The notes beneath the pieces were generated by a model. The model was not told the DNA's origin. It was given only the letters and a program-made list of their open reading frames with translations, and ran no database searches. This document shows, one piece after another, positions 10,701 to 22,700 of a DNA stretch of 64,000 nt. The translations under genes and the position numbers were made by a program. Source of the DNA: Gyrodactylus bullatarudis (taxonomy: Eukaryota > Platyhelminthes > Monogenea > Gyrodactylidea > Gyrodactylidae); NCBI GenBank assembly GCA_012064415.1, contig SSNU01000238.1, forward strand, positions 1-64,000, read 5' to 3'. Every line of letters begins with the position of its first letter. Positions within the stretch are counted from its first letter, which is position 1.

Positions 10701-13700
10701 ATAATACTGACATTAAGAGAACATGTAGGATAAAAGAAAGATTTGTGGCATGAATAGTTCTATATATATATTGTGCATATATACACATATAATATCAATA
10801 CACATCCGACATTAAAACATTTATAATAATTACAATTTAGGACATAATTTTTAAATAAACCTTGTCTCTTTCTGCTTATATCTACATTCTTCTTTTCCTA
10901 GATTATAAATATATATATTCCTAAGACGAAACAGTTTCTTTTCCTTTCATCGTACATGTAGCATTATTTCTTTTAAAATCATTTTTCTAAAAAATTTCGA
11001 ATATCCTATACCATCTAAAGCTAGTTGACATGAAGATGAGAAATTACTGTATTGTTACAAAAAACTAGATATTTTTCTCCAGACTCACAGGAAAAACTAA
11101 TTTTTTGAATTCTAAAACGGAATGAGCTTATAAGATGTGGATATTCGAAAAAATTCAATCTGACCAAAATAAGGCAAAAATTGGCATTTTCAATTGAGAT
11201 TTTGTATATCAGAACAAACTCGAAAACGTATAGTTTTATAGGAAAAAATGCTTAACTTTCGATAATCTTTAAAATGAGATTAAGGCTAGAAAAAGTTTAA
11301 AAATTTGGCCTACTCTAATAATGGTCAAAATTTCCTCTTTACATCAAAGATTAAAAATTAAACTTCTACCTGCCTTGATAAGAAACATGAATTTTTGAAT
11401 TTTCACAAGAATAGTTATATTGAATTACATTTTCAAGCTTATCATTTTAAGACTTTGTGGAAATATATTAAGATTAGGAAAAATTTGTTTCTTTTGAGAA
11501 TAAATCAATTTTTAGAGCTTGAATCTTCTGCCCGAATGAATTTGAAATTATTTTCGAGTTACACAAAGTTTAAATCAAGATGAGAATTTAATGATTTTTT
11601 AAAAATGTCTCAAGAAATCGAATTTGATCAAGATTTTTTAGTTTCTAGATCAAGTGGCCCACATATGAAGAAAAAAAAATTATATTAAAATTATGTCACA
11701 TTTCAAACCTCGAGCGAGCGCCGAATTCCTATTTTTTTGAACTTGGAGTTGGTCATTTTTCAGGGATTTTGGAGCATTTAAAAATTTTAATGATTATTAA
11801 GCAGTAAAAATAACTAATCGTGATCCTAAAAAATCAATTTTGGTTGATTTCTTTTCATTTAATGAATGTAGGCTTCATGATCTAGATTCCAAAAAATCTT
11901 AACTAGCTTGACATCACCATAGACTTTATAACAAACATTTTAGCGTTATTCAACTTTTTACTGTCTTTTGAATACCAGAGACCTTTTGAGTCATTCAATT
12001 TTTTTTAAAGATAAGCAGTCTTAAAACCTAATTGACATGAAGATGAGGATTTACGATTTTTCACAAAAAACTCAATATTTTTCTCCGGATTCACAGAAAA
12101 AAAATAATTTTTTGAATTCTAAAACGATGTGGATATTTGAAAAAATTTCAAAAAAATTCAATCTGACCAAAATTATGCCGTTTTTCGAATTTCGAAAATG
12201 TACCAAATTTCAAAATTTTCAACTTTTTAACCAAAAATTTTCATCGATTTCGATGATGTGAAGCAGTTTAGTGATGATTTTTGGGATCAACATTAGACAA
12301 AAGATTGGAATTCATTCTCATCTTGATTTAAACTTTGTGTAACTCGAAAATAATTTCAAATTCATTCGGGCAGAAGATTCAAGCTCTAAAAATTGATTTA
12401 TTCTCAAAAGAAACAAATTTTTCCTAATCTTAATATATTTCCACAAAGTCTTAAAATGATAAGCTTGAAAATGTAATTCAATATAACTATTCTTGTGAAA
12501 ATTCAAAAATTCATGTTTCTTATCAAGGCAGGTAGAAGTTTAATTTTTAATCTTTTTCATGCTTGAAACATCAGTTTTTGATTAAGGCATAGAACATTGT
12601 TCGGGGAAAATAAAATTTTGTATTACCCTACTAAATATACTCCTGCGCGTGAATAAAATATGTTGAGAAAAAAGGGGTGCTTTAATCCTACCTCAAATAT
12701 CTATGATACTTGTTGAGAATTCTTTCGATCAAGGTGAAAAATTTTTGTTTGCGATTCAATTAAATCAAAGGTAAATTAAAAACGCAAAAATAGAAGGAAT
12801 AGATTTCAGAGATTCAAGATGTTTTTAGAACTTTTATTTTTTATTAAAAAACGGTTTTATACGTCATTAGAATTATCTCAATGAGCTGAATTCAAAGTTT
12901 TAAAAATCTAAGTTAGAAAGATGGAACAAAATTCAAATTTATGTCTAGCGGATATTTTTCATAAGACGTCTTTTAATCGAATTGAATTGATCGCTTCTTC
13001 TAAGTGGGAGTTAGTTTGGGAGAGGAAAGTAAAACTTTCATATGGGTTACTTTTTACAGTGTAAAGTGTATATATTTATTACCATATCGATTGATATTCT
13101 CTTGTGGTTATACACTATAGAAGGGGAATTTTTAATTAAATTATGAGACAATAAAATAATGCAATTCTTTTTTTTGTGAAAAGTCCAACTTGCCCAGATT
13201 AAATTGTCAAGCAATTGGTTCATTTGTAGAATGAACTTTTATCAATTTAACCTGCTCTTCTAGCTGATTCTAAAGACCTTAGCTAATATGAAGATATATT
13301 AACATCAAATGCACACTTCTCAAAGGTTCATCAGTGGTATCACTTTAAAGATGATAAGAGTTAAATAATCGAATAAAAATAATAATTTACAATTTTGGAA
13401 GAAATAGTAAAAGTTTAAGATTTAAGAATAAATGCAAGTTGAAAAAACACCAAAACTCTCCAATAAATAGCAACAGTGGAGAGAAAAGTGAAAAAGCTCA
13501 CATTGGTCAAGGTAATTGAAGATTATAGGAATAATTCTTTTGAATACATAGATTAGGTTTATATAGGTTAATAAGAAATTTTTCTTTCACCCATACATCT
13601 AAGTTGTCATACCCAGGATTTACGTGTAAAACGGAAAATTCGAAATTAAAGCTGCGTGGTTTTCCTGCTTAAGATGTCATGTAGATGACAATTCCCTACC

Positions 13701-16700
13701 TATATATGAGGCTCCCCAATCAAATTGGAATTTATAAACTAGTAGAGTTTCCTCTTCAGGTTTGAGTAAATCCTTATGAATTAAACTAAACACTGTCTCT
13801 GTGTTTTAAATGAAATTTTGTATATTATTATAATGTTGATTGATGAGATCATTTAGCCTTCTTCTAATATCATTACTGAACCCATCACCTTTGAAGTTAA
13901 GCTTCATGAAAATAGTAATGGACAACCTCGTCTCTAACCATAGGTTGATTGATGAGTTTGTCTACAAATTTGGGTAGATAACCATTTTCCATTAAGCATG
14001 ACTTCGAATTCTCTATTTCATTTTTTCACTCCTTAGAAGTCTTCTTATCCTCTTCTCTAGACCAATTACTAAGCCAATTTTATGAGATATAGGACTGAAA
14101 CTAGCATAATGAGTTATTTTGAAAAGTTTTAATGGTACAGTAGTAATTTTTCTACAAAAAATATTTTTCTCAAAAATGACTTCCCCAAATTAGCAAAGTA
14201 ACTTGATATTTTTACATATATTGATACAATGGGTCACATTATAAGGATTTCAAATTTTTGATGAAAAAATAGATAATCAACCTCATCAAGCTCTACTTAT
14301 TCAGAATTACTCTAAATTTCTGAAAAAAATACTGCTTAATCCAAGAGGGATTATGTTTCAGGGAAAAATCAGAATTATATTTTACGATTTCTTCCCTTCA
14401 TATGTATATTTATATAGTATTATTGAATTGGAGAGACGTATAAACCACTAAAATGATGATTTGTAATAAACCTGTCAGGAAATAGAGTTAAATATTTCTC
14501 TGCATTTTTTCTTAAGCAAAAATCAACGAAGCATTGTAAAAATTACCTATCATAGAACGACACTTATCATTTTGACTTGAGTTATTCGTTTTCTGTTCGT
14601 CTTCTCGATCTTGCTTGATTTAAAACCCTATTAAGACATTTATGAAGCCCCTTACATGCTAATTTAAATCTTGTTTTGAATAATATTACACAATTCATCT
14701 CATATAAAAGCTTATAAAAACAAGAACTAATGAAAACAGGGCTATATTACACCTAGTTAATATGAAGATGGGAATTTATGATTTTTATAAAATTCTTATT
14801 TTTTGCATGAAGAAATCGAGTTTGATCAAGATTTTTCGGAATCTAGATCATGAGGCCCTATTTCACGATACGGAGTAAAAAATTAGAAAAAATCAATTTT
14901 TAAGGAAAATACGGCAAATTTGAAATCTTGAAGTAGCGCCAAAAACCCTTTTTTTGAACTTTGAATTTTTTTTGTTGATTTCATTGTGAGAGAGTGATCA
15001 AAAGTTGATTTCTAAGATCAAAGAAATCAAATATGCTGAATATGGTTTTAAGATTCCCCCCATAATCGTGTCAAAATCAAAATTTGATTTTTTGATCATT
15101 TTCCCTACTTGAAAGTCGATGAAATTTGATATTTCAAGATCCCTGCAAAATGACGAATTTATCAAAATATTTATGATGATGAGCGGTTTTTTTCTTATTG
15201 TGATCCTAAAACTCAACTTTTGATCACTCTCTCACATTGAAATCAACAAAAAATTTCAACTCAAAGTTCAAGAAAATGGAAATTTGGCGCTACTTTAAGA
15301 TTAATAATTTGCCTTATTTTCCTTAAAAATTGATTTTTTTTTCTAATTTTTTTTCTCCGTGAAAGAGGGCTCATGATCTAGATTCCGAAAAATCTTGATC
15401 AAACTCGATTTCTTGATGTAAAAATTAAGAATTTTATAAAAATCATAAATTCCCATCTTCATATTAACTAGCTTTATTTGTGACTAAAAGGATAGCAAGT
15501 CCAGAGGAAATACATAAAGAAATACACATAAAGAACACGAAGTTGAGTTTAATGGAAAATGGGTATCCCAATAAATTTGTGGACAAATTTATCAATTTGT
15601 CAGGTGATAGAGATATCGTTGATAACACAGCTGAAATTGAGAAGACCACAATTTTCATTAAACTCAATTTCAAAAGAGATGGTTTCAGCAATGATTTAAG
15701 GAGAAAGTTAACTGATCTCATCAATCAACATTATAACAACATACAATTGAAAATTGTAATTAAAACTCAGAGATCGTTTAACCTGATCCATAAAGATTTA
15801 CTTGAACCTCCAATGTGACTGTGGAGCTACTTATATAGATCGTACAATTAGGAAATTGAAAACTAGAGGGAACGATCATCTTAAGAAAGATACAGCGGTG
15901 ACCAGACATCTTAGACAAGAAAGGCATGAAGCTTCAATTTCTAACTTTTCAATTCTATAGAAAAATGCAGGGGATAACAGTACAGATGTCTGGGTGAAGG
16001 AGAAATTCTTCATAAATCTATATAAACCAAACTTATGTGTCCAAAAAAACTATTCTTATAACCTTCAACTACCTTGGCCTATGTGAGCTTTTTCACTTTT
16101 CTCTCCACTATTGCTACTTATTGGAGAGTTTTGGTGTTTTATTCTTTATTCTACTCTTGTAATGTTTATATGCTACTTGAAGAATCAAACAGAGAAAAAT
16201 AAGTAATTTCATGTTAGATAATATATGATTTGAAACATTGACAGGACCTTGTGTTCCATAAGATTGTTTTCAAGCATTAATTCTTGTTATACATTCCTTA
16301 ACTTTCCTGTAATGTATAAACATGAATGCTTTTATTAAGAATTCAATCTGATTAATGTTTGACAAAAAAATATTATCATCCTGTTGCTTCTTCTAATGTG
16401 TTCTTTACAGTTTTATTAATCAAGTTAGAAATAATAATAAATTTGCTGGGGTTCTATAGTCTGAAAATTATAATTAATAATCCTTTTCCATACATTGTGC
16501 ATTGCGTAATTAAAAAGTGTTTGTTTATGTTAGAAGTCGGGAAACGTGTCACGTAAAAAATAAATTTTCTTCTTTTCAATTTAACTTTGCCAATAATGCA
16601 TGGTGTGTGGCCAATTGATAGATTGAAGGATACACAGAAAAAGGATACTTTGTAAATATTGTAATTGAATTTTAGTTTGTCAAACCTTTTTCTTTCTTGT

Positions 16701-19700
16701 TGCATATCTTGTTGTTCCTTCCACTCGATATTACGTGAGTAATGTCGAGAGTGATAATGATCAAAGTAGCTAGTAGCTCAATTTACTGTTCTCAGTATAG
16801 ATAGTAATTTCGGGGGTGGAATTGCGCTGAGGAAACCAAAGTGTCTTTTTATCTTTCTCTAGTTTTCCCATTATTGAGGATACTCTTTCTGAATTGCTTT
16901 TTGTGTTTTTGTATGCTTGTGTGTAGTTCGGTAATACGATCAGTGAAAGAATTAGCTTCATCTCAAGTCGCTTTGAATCCACCTCAAGAATAATGTTCTT
17001 TTTTGCATCTAATTCGATCTGTCAGATTAATTTTGGTTTGTTTTTTCTTCACTAGGACTGGAAAAAATCATTGTTCTATCCTTGTTGTTCTATTTTTTTA
17101 CTTCAATTCAAAATTAACCTCTTACCTAATGGAATCTTCAATAAAGTTGAATAGAATTTTATTCGATTAGTATAATATACAGATATCTTTCCCAAAGCCT
17201 CTTCCTTAAGTTTCTATACTGATTTGGATAAAAGTGAAATAATAAAATCTAGGTCATTTTTCGAATTTCTATTTTTTGAATTTTGAAGTTCAAAATTTTT
17301 ATCAACATTTGCATTCTTTGTCTAATGTTAATCCCAAATAGCATCACTTAACTGCTTCGAATAATCGAAATCGATAAAAATTTTGAGCTAAAGAGTTGAA
17401 AAAGTGGTGCATTTTCGAAATTTTGATCAAATAGAATTTTTTCTTGAACATCAACAACAATTATTAAGGGTTAACCCTTTCGATACCATAGCTGAACGAA
17501 TAAAGTTTCAGGCTTAATTCTCTCACAGAATAACCTAAAATGTGATGATAAAAAACATTTACTAGGACAAAATTTTATGAAAATTTTTTCTTACACATAA
17601 TTTCATCAGGGTCTGATTTATATTGAAATTCCCATCTACTGGTGAGTAATTTAGAGTGAAACTTTGCCAATGAAGGGATTTATTTGAAAGTTAATTGTTT
17701 CAAAAACTCAATTAATATCAAAAATGGATATCTTTTTAAATGTCATTCGATCTTATTACAAAATAACCTAGATACTGAAGATCTAAGGTAAAAATGGGGC
17801 TGAAAATTGCCCCATTTTCACGAGACTATTGATGGAACTGCTCATTGATTTCATGCATAAAAAATATAACTTGTTTTGGATTAACTATTTAGCTTCTACG
17901 GAAATTAATCTTTATTATCTCTGAACATTGATAAGTTTAATAATTTCGATCAAAAAGAATCATGGAATCAAGGAGTTCTACTTCTCTCGGTAAAAGTTCA
18001 AATATCTATGGCGTTCTTATGCCTGGCTAGCAAAAATATAGAATGATAGCAAACTAAGATAGTTTGTGATATACTATCAAAAAATAATCATGAAAAAATG
18101 TTTCAAAATCATTGGAAAAAGTCAGTTTGAACATAGAGGTCATATATGACCTCTGGTACCGAGAGGATTAACAATTAATAAGTTATTAGCTTATTCCATT
18201 TAGAATTCAAAAAATTATTTTTTCCTGTGAATCCGGAGAAAAATATCGAGTTTTTGTAAATATAGTAAATTCCCATCTTCAATGAAAATTCTTCATATCA
18301 ACTAGCTTTAAGTGCTTCAAGCCTGTTTAATTCTAATCTTATATTAATTTCATTTAGAATTAGAAATTATCCAATTTAGGTTATATTTCTTCAAGATGGA
18401 GTATATGAGATAAGACGGTGCATTATTGAAAGCTATATTCGGTTAAGATATCATGTTGCTAGCAGGCCTTTTGAGAGATAAGAAATCATTTAAATTTTTG
18501 TAGCCAGTCAACGTTTGAACTGAAAATTTTTATTTATTTTAAAGTAAGAGACTAATCAAAAGTTGATTTTTTTTCAGAATAAGACAAGAAAATAAACTGT
18601 GCTAAATCTGTTCTAATGCCGCTACATCATAGCCATTTGGCAGTCGAATTTTGATTTTCGATCATTTACACTACTTGAAATTTCAACAAATCGAAATTTC
18701 TCAAAAATGATGGATCTTTCGGAAATTTGTCGTGAATATTCGGCTTTCTTGTCTTATAGTGATCCTGAAAATCAATTCTTGATATTTCTTTAACTTTGAA
18801 ATCAAACAAAATTCTAATTTTTACATCAAGAAATCGAATTTTGATCAAGATCTTTTGTAATCTAGATCGTGAGACCAAAAATACTAATACAAAGGAAAAG
18901 AAAATTTGAAAAATCCAATTTTTAAGGAAATAAGTAGCCAATCCCATTTATAGAACTTTGAGTTAAAAAATTTCTCTGATTTCAAAGTGAGACGGTGATT
19001 GAAGCATCATGGGGTAATTCTCAAAATCCGATTCAGAATACATTGATTTCTTTATCGAATTGTGATCTCATCGACTTTGGGACATTTTCAAAAATTTCTC
19101 TTGAAAACAATTTCTCCGGGTTTGTAAGAGTCAAGTTTAATTCAACAATTTCAAGAGTTCAAGAGGCATGCCAAATCTCCAAATATCCCGTTGCTTGTGT
19201 TATATAAATAGACAGTTAAAAAAATAGAGTTGCTTCAAATATCCGCCTGTTTGGATCATCCTTATATGAATATTAACAACTTCCGAAAATAAAAAATCTG
19301 TAAAAGTCTAAAGGATTCCTCTGCAAGAAAAAGAATCAATATCGATCCTAATAGAATTCCCTGCCTTTGTACAAGTTAAGTAAAACTATGTATAAATATA
19401 TTAAGGAATATAATATGAATAACAGACATATTGGGATAGTGTAGATGGAAAGTACTTTAATTTTACGACTAAAAAGTAAGAAAGTTTAGCATTGAAGTTC
19501 AAAATTCAATAGAATTTTCCTTATATAAAGTGTGGTTCTTTTTTTTACTTCATTTTTATGTTTTTAATTTATTTTTATTTTCTGATTCGGTTAAATTAGA
19601 GAACAGTTGCCCTCTTATTTCTTACTTTGAATCGTGTTGGTCTTTTTATTATCGATGACATGAAAACTCACCGCAAGGGATTCATTTTCATTTCATCGAT

Positions 19701-22700
19701 GTTAAATAGTCCTTAGTCATTCAGAAAAATTATTGCGAAACAAGAGCGGGCAAATGTTCTATAGACAAGAGCCCTGATTCTAATGAAAGATCCCATTAGA
19801 AAGGATTTGGAAGACGAGTAAATATTAGAAATGTAAAGAACTTTGACCTTTTTATTGTATTAAATCAAATTATTCCGTGAAATTTCAACATATTATTTTG
19901 ATAACAATGATGTGTGAGATCTAAAATAACTGAAAATTCGTTTGCAATCCTATGCATAGTCGTGCAATGCCCATTTTCCCTAAACCATTTTTTCGAACTT
20001 TGACCTAAAAATTTTTGTTGATTTGAAAATTGATTTTCAGGATCAAGATAATAAAGCTGACTAGCACCGTCAAATTACAGTTACTCCACTTTCGAGAGAT
20101 TTTGAATTATCGAAATTTCATTGATTTTCAAGTAGTGAAAAGGATCAAAAAATTGAAATTCTACTCCTAAACGCTTGTCTTGTCTAATCTTGATACTGAA
20201 GAACCCCTTTTGACCAACCTCCAACTTTCAAATCATTAAAAATTTTCAGTTCAAAGTTCGAAAAAATTTTACTTTTGGCGCCAAATCGAAATTTGAAAAA
20301 TTACCAAAAAAATTCATCAAAAAATGTTTTTTCAGTATTTTTTCTTCAACTGGTAAAAGTGGGCAACATGAGTAGGATTCCAAAAAATCCGAATTCTTGA
20401 TGAAAATATTGAGATTTCTGTAAAAATCATAGATTCCCAACTTCATATTAATTAGCTTTAGTTTAACTTCATACTTTGATGATTGGAATTCTAGGCGCAC
20501 AATAGTCAAACTTCACTTTTTCTTCTACTCAAATTAGAAACAGTCAAATTGGTCATATGCATGATATTTTCGATAAAATGTTCAATCAATAAGATTAGAT
20601 CAATGAAAGTGGGGAGAAAGAAATAATTTTGAATAGTCTAAATAATGAGCAATTACAGCTTTGAGATCAGTAACCTTTTATGCCCAAAATTATTTTTGTT
20701 CCATCAAACAAATTAGAAAATTTGTAATTTCCACTGATTCCGAATCTGATTTTTTTTTGAAAGCCAACTTGTCATTTAATAACTAATAGAGTTATTTAAT
20801 TTTTTCCTAAGGCCTCAGTAAATAGGTTTCTAAGAAAACCTTCTAAATATATTTTTAAGGGTTAATTCCAAAAATAACCCCAAAGGAAAATTTTTTCCCA
20901 TATTCCAAAGGCCGTAAATATCAAGCGATGAAAATAAGTGTAGAGAAATTATTAAATTTAATTATTTTTTATTATTAAAAAAAATATTTGGGGTGATTTT
21001 TGGAATTGGACCCATATATTAAATATATATTTATATTTTTTCAAAATATCACCCTTCTCCAAGTAACTCTAGTGGAAAGCTGTATCTTTATAAAATTATA
21101 AATTTTCTTTTAAGTTAATAAATTTCCTTTCTAATGAGGGATGAAAACGTATTCCAAGTATTTTTCAGTTTTTAATTATCGCTTAAGAAAGCGTTGTGTT
21201 CCACTGGTGAAAAAATTGGTGGGTTATGATTGTCACATTCTCATTTTCTCTCTAAAACAATCTAAAATGTCGAGCCAGAAAATTATCTTGAGCAATTTTT
21301 GAGACTGATTATTTTTGAATAGATATTGGCTTCCTTCATAAAACCCAGTGGTTTCTTGATGATTAAAACGAGTTACCTGGATTTTAAATTGGGACTATTT
21401 CCTTACGCAGAAACATTCTTCTGGTAAAAAAAGACTGGCAACGTTTGGGTTAATATCGTTTCAAAAGATCTGCTAACCATTATTAAATTTTTGATTGATT
21501 ATAAAAAACCTCTAAGCTTAGATCCTTGAATTCTTGCAACTTAAATTTGTCTAAGATGAAAGGCGTGAATATTCCCCACGCCCTCTGTGTTAAATCAATC
21601 ATTTTCATAATGTCTGGATTATTTGTTTATTTTGAAATTTTCACAAATTTCATCTACAATCCTGATTTTTTCTATGATAAATGAACTAAATCATTTACAT
21701 CAAGAAAAATATGAAATGTAGACAAAATTTTTTGAATCATGAAATTGATCGTCAATGAAATCAAATTAAAGTTATTTTCATGAAAAAACATTTTCAAAAA
21801 ACACCTCCTTCAAGCAACTTTGGTTAGCATAAGTGAAAACCTATCCTAATTATTTATGCATAATTTTGTACTTTAATAAATTTTCTTTCTAATAAGGGAT
21901 AAGTATCTCTTAGTTTAAATAATCGCTCAAGGAAGTGTTGCGTTCCACTGGTGGAGCAATAGAACATGAAGGGTTTAAATTCTTAGCCATTGGCTTTACA
22001 AACGTTTTGACTATGATTTGAAAATTACGATTAAATCAAAATAATGGTGATTTATTCGCATGATTTTAGAGAATACTTGCTAGCTATATAACGACTCTTG
22101 ATTTAGTAATCATCTATTTATATAGATAATTTTACTAATTGGTCGAAATAATGATCATCATATTGGCTTCATGAGATCTTTCAAGATATCAATCAAAATT
22201 TTATGAATACCTTTTTTCTATCAGAAAATTTCTTAAATCATAAAATTGATCGTCAATGAAATCAAATTAAAGTTATTTTCATGAATTAAAAAAAATGATT
22301 TATATCATTTCTTCAACATTTGAATAAATAAGAAGGTGCATCCATTAATTTAATTGTTTAATTTCTGATTTTGATACTAATCTTGATCAGGTTGAAGTAA
22401 AAAAAGACTGCCTTTTGTTTTGTCTGTTTGTTCAGGAAAAATTTTCAATTGAAGCCTATGCAGATAGAGTTTAGGAACATTTGAAATCCTCATGTATGAT
22501 TACTCGATAAAATTTATCTTACTTTTTTTATCTATGACTCTGTGGAATAGATTTTCAAAAATATGTTTTAAAAAAGGTTTAATTCCAAAAATCACCTCCA
22601 AATATTTTTCCAAAAATAACCCCGAAAATTCTCAAAAGAAACTTCTTAAAACTAATTTTATTTAACACTAAATTTCATTAAACTTTATTTCAGCTCTAGA

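Larger units (their letters stand above)
11017..12600. repeat. Composite of family-B foldback repeats
   Basis: Two starts of the same repeat occur in direct orientation: AGCTAGTTGACATGAAGATG at 11021 and CTAATTGACATGAAGATGAG at 12028. Each is followed by CAAAAAACT, ATATTTTTCTCC and a stretch with TCTGACCAAAAT. The same arm appears at 48430, inverted at 18190-18310, and near 62224. A perfect 242-bp inverted pair is embedded (11346-11587 and 12314-12555). No coding potential beyond chance frames. Confidence 0.6.

Noticed and set aside
11395..12506. Two identical 62-residue frames on opposite strands, apparently a duplicated small gene
   Set aside because: They are the two arms of a perfect inverted repeat in non-coding AT-rich DNA; the sequence is rich in Phe, Leu and Lys as expected by chance.
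19000..19207. 70-residue frame with DFGTFSKISLENNFSG
   Set aside because: It looks somewhat protein-like, but begins in foldback repeat DNA, has no splice context, and matches nothing I recognise.
20246..20509. Frame of 87 residues on the minus strand
   Set aside because: Its N-terminal part recurs at 37640-37700 and matches the family-A repeat arm, so it is repeat DNA and not a gene.
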